5,336 bases of DNA, taken from Planctomycetota bacterium. GTDB lineage: Bacteria; Planctomycetota; UBA1135. Below, piece by piece: positions 1 through 4,128 of the stretch. Location of the stretch: NCBI GenBank assembly GCA_027021325.1, contig JALUUN010000653.1, forward strand, positions 1 through 5,336, in the 5' to 3' direction. The notes under the pieces were generated by a model. That model saw only the letters and a list, made by a program, of their open reading frames with translations, did not search any database and was not told the DNA's origin. The position numbers were made by a program, and so were the translations under genes. How positions within the stretch are numbered: position 1 is the stretch's first letter; the number at the start of each line of letters is the position of its first letter.

Positions 1-557
1 GCCGCACCCACCGCGCCGAGGAGCGCATCCTGCGCGCCTTCCTGGAACGGGTGGGGCGGCTGGAGCGGGTCCTCGACGTGCCTTGCGGAGCCGGCCGCTG
101 GCTGCCCCTCCTCGCCGCCACTGGTGCCCGCGTCGTCGGGGCGGACCTCGCCGGCGCCATGCTGCGCGAGGTCTCGCCGGAGGCCGGCGCCCGCTTGCTC
201 CAGGCCTCGGCCCGGCGCCTGCCCTTCCCGGACCGTTCCTTCGACTTGGTCCTCTGCTTCCGCCTCCTCCACCACTTCGAGGAGGCCGGCGACCGCCGGG
301 CGGTCCTCCAGGAGCTGGCGCGCGTCTGCCGCGGCCGCGTGGTCCTGAGCTACTTCGACGCCGCCTCGGTCCAGGCCTGGCGTCACCGCCTGCGCCGCCG
401 GCGCCGCGCCCGCTTCCCGCTGCCCCGGCGCATCCTGCGCGCCGAACTGGCCGCCGCCGGCCTCGTCGAGGAGGCGCGCCGGGGCGTCGCCCCCGGCTGG
501 AGCGAGCAGGTGGTCCTCCTCTTGCGGCGCGCCGGCGCCGGGGAGGCGGCGGCGTGA
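1..557 (+). CDS. Class I SAM-dependent methyltransferase, 5'-partial
   Basis: Probable S-adenosylmethionine-dependent methyltransferase with a Methyltransf_11-like Rossmann domain; the substrate cannot be told. The reading frame (first full codon at 3) is open to the left edge, and the residues before the GTG at 51 (RTHRAEERILRAFLERV) look like the helix that normally precedes motif I. The GTG at 51 is therefore probably internal and the true start lies outside the window. Motif I, VLDVPCGAGRW, is at 69-101 and binds SAM. The acidic residue ending strand 2 is the Asp in VVGADLAGAML (132-164). The motif IV region, LPFPDRSFDLVLCFRLLHHF, is at 219-278. The C-terminus is Arg-rich and less typical. 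The TGA at 555-557 overlaps the GTG start of the next gene (GTGA), so the two are probably co-translated. The family is confident; the target (lipid, sugar, quinone or other) is unknown. Confidence 0.85.
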   Translation, partial: RTHRAEERILRAFLERVGRLERVLDVPCGAGRWLPLLAATGARVVGADLAGAMLREVSPEAGARLLQASARRLPFPDRSFDLVLCFRLLHHFEEAGDRRAVLQELARVCRGRVVLSYFDAASVQAWRHRLRRRRRARFPLPRRILRAELAAAGLVEEARRGVAPGWSEQVVLLLRRAGAGEAAA

Positions 558-1381
558 GCCGCTCCTGGATCCGCCCGGGCTCCGATGTCGAACTGGACGC
601 GGCCGGCCGTCCGCGGGGCGAGCTCCTGCGCCGCGTGGTGGAGCGGCCGACCGTCGAGGTCGAGCTCCTGCGCCTGCCCGGCGGCGCCGAGGCCTGGTGG
701 AAGCGCTACTGCTTCCCCCGCGCCGGCCAGCGCTGGCGCTCCTGCCTCGGCCACACCGGCCTCGGGACGCCCAAGGTCCGCCGCGAGGCCCGAAGCCTCC
801 TGCGCCTGGAGGAGGCGGGGGTGCCCGCGGCCCGGGCCCTGGCCTGGAGCCTGCGCCGCGCCTTCCCCGGCCTGGTCCGGGACGGCGGCCTCCTGACCGC
901 CACCTGGGACGGGGCGCGCACCCTGGAGGAGCAGCCGGGGGAGGTCCAGGACTCGATCTGGCTGCGCATCGGCGCGAGCCTCCGGCGCATGCACGACGCC
1001 GGCTGCTTCCACCGGCGGCTGGCGCCGCGCAACCTCGTCCTGGACCAGGAGGTTCCCGACCGGCCGCGTCTTGCCTGGATCGACCTGGACCAGGCCCTCT
1101 GGAGGCGGCGCCTGCCCGACGCCGCCCGCGCCTGGGATCTGCTGGCCTTCGTCCTGCCGGCTCCCGAGCGCTTCGGCGTCCGCGCCTGGACGCTCCTCAC
1201 CCGCGGCTACGGCCGCTGGGAAGACGCCGGCCCCGCCGAACTGCGCGCCGCCCTGCCGGGGTCCTGGCAGCGGAGCCTCGGCCGGCGCTTGGAACGCGAG
1301 CGCCGCCGCCGGGTGGCGGAGCGCCGGACCGGGGCCGCGGACGCCCTCAGCCCGCCTGGGCTGCCTTCAGAGCCTCGGTGA
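554..1381 (+). CDS. Lipopolysaccharide kinase (WaaP/InaA/Kdo kinase)-like protein, possible pseudokinase
   Basis: A 275-residue protein with a small protein-kinase-like fold resembling the WaaP/InaA/KdkA group, which phosphorylates sugars of the LPS inner core at the cytoplasmic face. The start is the GTG at 554, overlapping the methyltransferase stop by 4 bp; upstream codons in this frame only shadow the methyltransferase. Visible landmarks are a candidate ATP-binding lysine in WWKRY (K50), a candidate helix-C glutamate in RREA (E78), a catalytic-loop segment FHRRLAPRNLVL (H153 to about L163), and a metal-binding segment WIDLDQA (D177, with D179). The usual HxD aspartate is arginine here (R155), while the downstream Asn (N160) is kept. 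It may be inactive or use another base. The last ~30 residues are Arg-rich and the final 35 bp overlap the etfA 3' end on the other strand. The fold is fairly sure; the substrate is inferred only. Confidence 0.7.
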   Translation: MSRSWIRPGSDVELDAAGRPRGELLRRVVERPTVEVELLRLPGGAEAWWKRYCFPRAGQRWRSCLGHTGLGTPKVRREARSLLRLEEAGVPAARALAWSLRRAFPGLVRDGGLLTATWDGARTLEEQPGEVQDSIWLRIGASLRRMHDAGCFHRRLAPRNLVLDQEVPDRPRLAWIDLDQALWRRRLPDAARAWDLLAFVLPAPERFGVRAWTLLTRGYGRWEDAGPAELRAALPGSWQRSLGRRLERERRRRVAERRTGAADALSPPGLPSEPR

Positions 1382-2303
1382 GCTTCGGCAGGATCTCCAG
1401 GGCGTCGCCGACCACGCCGTAGGTGGCGTGCTGGAAGATCGGCGCCTCGGCATCCTTGTTGATGGCGACGATCACCTTCGAAGTGCTCATGCCCGCCAGG
1501 TGCTGGATGGCGCCGCTGATGCCGACGGCGATGTAGAGCTCGGGGCTCACGGTCTTGCCGGTCTGGCCGACCTGCTCGCTGTGCGGCCGCCAGCCGGCGT
1601 CCACCACCGCCCGCGAGGCGCCGAGCGCCGCCCCGGGCAGGGCGTCGGCCAGGGCCTCCAGGAGGGGCCAGTTCTCGGGACCGCCGAGGCCGCGGCCGCC
1701 GCTGACGATGATGCGCGCCTCGGCCACGTCCGGCCGCCCCTCCTGCCGGCCCTTCATCTCGACCACCCGGGCCTTCCCTTCCTCGGCGGGGACGTCGCGG
1801 CGCGTGGCGCTGTGGCTCCGGCCGGCGGGCTGGAAGAAGTTCGGGCGCAGGCTCGCCACCGCCTTCGGGGTGCGGATGCGGACCTGCATGCGCGCCTTGC
1901 CGGCGTAGACCGGCCGCTCGAAGAGGAGGCCCTCGCCGTCGGCCTCCAGGGCCGTGCAGTCCGGCGCGAAGCCCGCCTCCAGGCCGGCGGCGATGCGCCC
2001 GCAGAGGTCGCGGCCGCGGATGGTCGCGGCCAAAAGGACCAGGTCGGCGCCCTCCTCGCCGGCCACGCGCACGGCCGTGGCCGCCGCCCCGTCGGGACTG
2101 TGGGCTTCCGCTCCGGCGACCAGGACCTCGTCGGCGCCGGCGCCGCCGAGGGCCTCCAGGTCGGGCTCCACCGCCTCGGTGGCGAGGGCCAGGACGCGCC
2201 CGCCGCGGGCGTCGGCGAGACCGCGGGCGGCGCCCAGGGCCTGCAGGCTGGCGGGACGGACCTTGCCGTCCCGGACTTCGAGGACCACGAGGATGTCGGC
2301 CAT
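1347..2303 (-). CDS. etfA: Electron transfer flavoprotein alpha subunit (EtfA)
   Basis: FAD-binding subunit of the heterodimeric electron transfer flavoprotein, which accepts electrons from acyl-CoA and other flavin dehydrogenases and passes them to ETF:quinone oxidoreductase or a similar partner. It has 318 residues, a normal length. The N-terminal domain starts MADILVVLEV. The C-terminal FAD domain begins near residue 202 with GGRGLGGPENW and carries QVGQTGK (244-250), GISGAIQHLAGM (261-272) and SKVIVAINKD (275-284), followed by APIFQHATYGVVGD; these are the family's hallmark FAD-contact motifs. Here HATYG replaces the commoner ADYG. The ATG start at 2303 fits the family N-terminus. It lies 24 bp after the etfB stop; the only SD-like GGAG is about 14 nt upstream, so translation may depend on coupling to etfB. 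The 3' end runs 35 bp into the convergent kinase-like gene. I cannot tell from sequence alone whether this is a classical or electron-bifurcating ETF. Confidence 0.96.
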   Translation of the reverse strand: MADILVVLEVRDGKVRPASLQALGAARGLADARGGRVLALATEAVEPDLEALGGAGADEVLVAGAEAHSPDGAAATAVRVAGEEGADLVLLAATIRGRDLCGRIAAGLEAGFAPDCTALEADGEGLLFERPVYAGKARMQVRIRTPKAVASLRPNFFQPAGRSHSATRRDVPAEEGKARVVEMKGRQEGRPDVAEARIIVSGGRGLGGPENWPLLEALADALPGAALGASRAVVDAGWRPHSEQVGQTGKTVSPELYIAVGISGAIQHLAGMSTSKVIVAINKDAEAPIFQHATYGVVGDALEILPKLTEALKAAQAG

Positions 2304-2327
2304 GTCGGGGTGCGGGGCTCCGGGGGC

Positions 2328-3083
2328 TCAGAGGACCTTGGCTTCCTCCTGGAGGAGGCGGAGGAGTTCGGGCACCGCGTCGGGGCCCTCACCGACGATG
2401 CGGCCGGGCGGGCGCGGCGGCGGCGGGCTCATGGAGACGACCTCGACGGCGGCCTCGCCCGGGTCCACCTCGACCACCTCCAGGGGCTTCTTCTTGGCGG
2501 CCATGATCCCCTTGAGGCTGGCGTAGCGCGGTTCGTTGAGGCCCTTCTGGGCGGTGACGGCGCAGGGAAGGGGCGCCTCCACGACCTCGCGGCCGCCCTC
2601 GACCTCGCGCTCGGCGGTCACCTTGCCGTCTGCGACCTCCAGGGCAACGACCTCGGAGATGCAGGGGATCCCGAGCAGCGTCGCCACCATGGGCCCGACG
2701 CCGTGCTGGTCCAGGTCCACGGCCTGCTTGCCGAAGAGGATCAGGTCGAAGGAGCGGCCGCGCAGGGCCTCGGCCAGGACCCGGGCGGTGGTCGCCCCGT
2801 CCGCGGCCGCCGCCGCCTCGCTCTGGAGCAGCACGGCGGCGTCGGCGCCCATGGCCAGGACCGTGCGCAGCTCCTTCTGGGCCTCCGCGCCGCCGAAGGA
2901 GAAGGCGGTGACGCTGCCCTCGCCGGCCGCCTCCTTGAGGCGCAGGGCCTCCTCGACGGCGAACTCGTCGTAGGGGTTGAGGACGTACTCGACGCCGGTC
3001 GGGTCGAGGGACTTGCCGTCCGGACCCACCGTCACCCGGGTGGTCGTGGCCGGCACACGCTTCACGCAGACGAGGATCTCCAA
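2328..3083 (-). CDS. etfB: Electron transfer flavoprotein beta subunit (EtfB)
   Basis: Beta subunit of the electron transfer flavoprotein. It pairs with EtfA and normally holds AMP (or a second FAD in bifurcating types). At 251 residues it has the usual length. The N-terminus MEILVCVKRVPAT matches the family start, YVLNPYDEFAVEEAL follows at 33-47, and FGKQAVDLDQHGVGP lies at 117-131. The EtfB signature spans 168-200: VEAPLP, then LNEPRY and SLKGIMAAKKK. The start codon is TTG at 3083, preceded by GGGAGA with about 7 nt spacing. No ATG or GTG would give the conserved N-terminus without truncation, so TTG is well supported. The gene follows lptB by 63 bp and precedes etfA by 24 bp in the conserved etfB-etfA order. 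A weak candidate promoter sits in the lptB-etfB junction. Confidence 0.96.
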   Translation of the reverse strand: MEILVCVKRVPATTTRVTVGPDGKSLDPTGVEYVLNPYDEFAVEEALRLKEAAGEGSVTAFSFGGAEAQKELRTVLAMGADAAVLLQSEAAAAADGATTARVLAEALRGRSFDLILFGKQAVDLDQHGVGPMVATLLGIPCISEVVALEVADGKVTAEREVEGGREVVEAPLPCAVTAQKGLNEPRYASLKGIMAAKKKPLEVVEVDPGEAAVEVVSMSPPPPRPPGRIVGEGPDAVPELLRLLQEEAKVL

Positions 3084-3090
3084 GGCGATT
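3084..3090 (-). promoter_or_regulatory. Spacer of the etfB ribosome binding site, supporting the TTG start
   Basis: On the minus strand the bases before the start read GGGAGAATCGCC then TTG. The purine-rich GGGAGA is a good Shine-Dalgarno match and sits about 7 nt upstream (roughly 3091-3096). Together with the conserved protein N-terminus this decides in favour of a TTG start for etfB. Confidence 0.55.
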
Positions 3091-3121
3091 CTCCCGGTCC
3101 GGGCAGGAAAAGGGACGGAAC

Positions 3122-3150
3122 AGGATAAGCCCGCTCCGGCCCGGCGTCAG
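3122..3150 (-). promoter_or_regulatory. Candidate weak sigma-70-type promoter for etfBA
   Basis: On the minus strand CTGACG (3150 to 3145, 4 of 6 to TTGACA) is followed after 17 bp by TATCCT (3127 to 3122, 4 of 6 to TATAAT). The -35 element overlaps the lptB stop codon, and the -10 is about 39 bp before the etfB start. The spacing is ideal and the TATCC stretch stands out in this GC-rich DNA, but the match is weak and could be chance. If real, it would let etfBA be expressed independently of lptB. Confidence 0.3.
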
Positions 3151-3884
3151 CCCAGTTCGAAGCGCCGGCCCAGATAGACCTGCCGGACCCGCTCGTCCTC
3201 GACCAGCTCGCGGGCCCCGCCCCGGGCCAGGACCCGGCCCTCGACCAGGATGAAGGCCCGGTCCGTGATCTCCAGGGTCTCGCGGACGTTGTGGTCGGTC
3301 AGGAGGATGGCGATCCCGCGCTCGCGCAGGCCGGCCAGGATCTCCTGGATCTCCTCGACGGCGATGGGGTCCACGCCGCTGAAGGGCTCGTCGAGGAGGA
3401 GCATGGCGGGCTCGGTGGCCAGGGCCCGGGCGATCTCCAGGCGCCGGCGCTCGCCGCCCGACAGGACCTCGCCGCGGCTCGATCGGACCTTCTCCAGGCC
3501 GAACTCCGCCAGGAGGCGCCCGATCCGCTCCTCGCGCTCCGGCCGCGGCACCCGGCGGATCTCCAGGATCGCCCGGAGGTTGTCCTCCACGCTGAGCTTG
3601 CGGAAGACCGAGGGCTCCTGGGCCAGGTAGCCGAGGCCCAGGCGCGCCCGCCGGTGGATGGGGGCGCGGGTGATGTCGCGGCCGCGGAAGCGGATGCGGC
3701 CGCCGTCGGGCCGGACCATGCCCATGACCATGCGGAAGGTCGTGGTCTTGCCGGCGCCGTTGGGCCCGAGGAGGCCCACGATCTCGCCCTCGCCGACCTC
3801 CAGGGCGACCCCGTCCACGACCCGCCGGCCCCGGAAGGCCTTGACGAGGCCCTCGGTCTCGAGGAGCGGCGGGGAAGCGGTCAC
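3147..3884 (-). CDS. lptB: LPS export ABC transporter ATP-binding protein LptB
   Basis: Cytoplasmic ATPase of the LptB2FG transporter, which extracts lipopolysaccharide from the inner membrane and drives it along the Lpt bridge to the outer membrane. It has 245 residues, the standard LptB length. Visible motifs: Walker A GPNGAGKTTT (40-49), Q-loop Q89 in LAQEPSVFRKLSVEDN, ABC signature LSGGERRRLEIARAL (141-155), Walker B with catalytic Glu LLLDEPFSGVDPI (162-174), and the switch His in LTDHNVRET (H198). DEPF(S/A)GVDPI, the LSVEDN stretch and the C-terminal YLGRRFEL are characteristic of LptB rather than of amino-acid or generic ABC ATPases. The start is GTG at 3884, the only reasonable start matching the family N-terminus; no clear SD lies just before it, and that position is filled by GGTTTTCCACA. 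No lptF, lptG, lptA or lptC is in the window. The downstream neighbour is etfB rather than the rpoN typical of Proteobacteria. Confidence 0.93.
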   Translation of the reverse strand: MTASPPLLETEGLVKAFRGRRVVDGVALEVGEGEIVGLLGPNGAGKTTTFRMVMGMVRPDGGRIRFRGRDITRAPIHRRARLGLGYLAQEPSVFRKLSVEDNLRAILEIRRVPRPEREERIGRLLAEFGLEKVRSSRGEVLSGGERRRLEIARALATEPAMLLLDEPFSGVDPIAVEEIQEILAGLRERGIAILLTDHNVRETLEITDRAFILVEGRVLARGGARELVEDERVRQVYLGRRFELG

Positions 3885-3889
3885 GGTCT

Positions 3890-3918
3890 TGTGGAAAACC
3901 CGGGGAGAACCTGCCCCG
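3890..3918. repeat. Direct repeat copy 1 near the lptB start
   Basis: TGTGGAAAACC (3890-3900) followed by CCTGCCCCG (3910-3918). The same two blocks recur in the same order and orientation at 4106-4127, with a shorter spacer there. On the minus strand the first block reads GGTTTTCCACA and ends 6 nt before the lptB GTG. Confidence 0.5.
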
Positions 3919-3979
3919 TGGGGGCCCCGGCGGCTCCGGGATTGTCGGAGCGGCGCGACGGCAGCGCCAGGGAAGGACG

Positions 3980-4028
3980 GGGAGAATCCCCCAAGTCCCG
4001 GTCCAGTACGGACTTGGGGAGTTCTCCC
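3980..4028. repeat. Long inverted repeat (stem-loop) upstream of lptB
   Basis: The left arm 3980-3998 reads GGGAGAATCCCCCAAGTCC and the right arm 4010-4028 reads GGACTTGGGGAGTTCTCCC. They pair at 17 of 19 positions, with one internal 2-nt mismatch (TC opposite AG) and an 11-nt loop (3999-4009). Neither strand has a T-run after the stem, so it is not a standard intrinsic terminator. It could be an RNA structure in the lptB leader, a factor-dependent terminator aid, a protein operator, or one copy of a genome-wide palindromic repeat. Confidence 0.8.
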
Positions 4029-4066
4029 GGGGCCCGGGGCGGCCCCGGGGGCCTCTCCGCGGCCCG

Positions 4067-4103
4067 GGCGCCGGCCCCGGCGCTCCCGCGGGAGGCCGGC
4101 GCC
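4067..4103. repeat. GC-rich inverted repeat just after the signal peptidase gene
   Basis: GGCGCCGGCC (4067-4076) and GGCCGGCGCC (4094-4103) are perfect reverse complements separated by 17 nt. The spacer overlaps a 12-bp palindrome, CTCCCGCGGGAG (4083-4094). The element begins 25 bp past the signal peptidase stop on the minus strand, where a transcription terminator would be expected, but there is no U-tract. In DNA this rich in G and C, part of the symmetry could be chance. Confidence 0.55.
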
Positions 4104-4105
4104 GG

Positions 4106-4127
4106 TGTGGAGAACCAGCCTGCCCCG
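4106..4127. repeat. Direct repeat copy 2 just after the signal peptidase stop
   Basis: TGTGGAGAACC (4106-4116) followed by CCTGCCCCG (4119-4127) matches the copy at 3890-3918, with one substitution in the first block and a 2-nt instead of 9-nt gap between blocks. The two copies bracket nearly the whole intergenic gap. Confidence 0.5.
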
Positions 4128-4128
4128 C

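Larger units (their letters stand above)
3885..4128. other. 244-bp non-coding gap with several inverted repeats
   Basis: This is the only sizeable intergenic stretch in the window, between the signal peptidase stop and the lptB start, both on the minus strand. The frames crossing it give only Pro/Arg/Gly-rich translations, so I call no gene. It contains a 19-bp-arm hairpin (3980-4028), a 10-bp perfect inverted repeat with an inner palindrome (4067-4103), a short odd palindrome centred at 4041, and a direct repeat near both ends. It must carry any lptB promoter, but I see no convincing -35/-10 pair. Confidence 0.7.

Noticed and set aside
83..553. N-terminal extension of the kinase-like frame upstream of 554
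   Set aside because: These codons overlap the methyltransferase in another frame and translate to Arg/Pro/Gly-rich low complexity. The GTGA overlap at 554-557 is the natural start.
780..2500. Recurrent CTCCAGG/CCTGGAG words
   Set aside because: They are in-frame Leu-Glu codon pairs or their complements in high-GC genes, without regular spacing. They are not a repeat array or CRISPR.
1071..3128. A 685-codon open frame on the plus strand, antisense to etfA and etfB
   Set aside because: Its length comes from the GC-rich codon bias of etfA and etfB on the opposite strand. The translation is low-complexity Gly/Ala/Arg/Asp/His-rich with no recognisable domain, and the two ETF genes are unambiguous.
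3980..4028. Intrinsic (Rho-independent) terminator
   Set aside because: The stem is good, but the downstream bases on both strands are GC-rich or mixed, with no T-run.
3885..4128. Replication origin or DnaA-box cluster
   Set aside because: Only one relaxed DnaA-box match and one near match are seen, with no AT-rich unwinding region and no dnaA or dnaN nearby.
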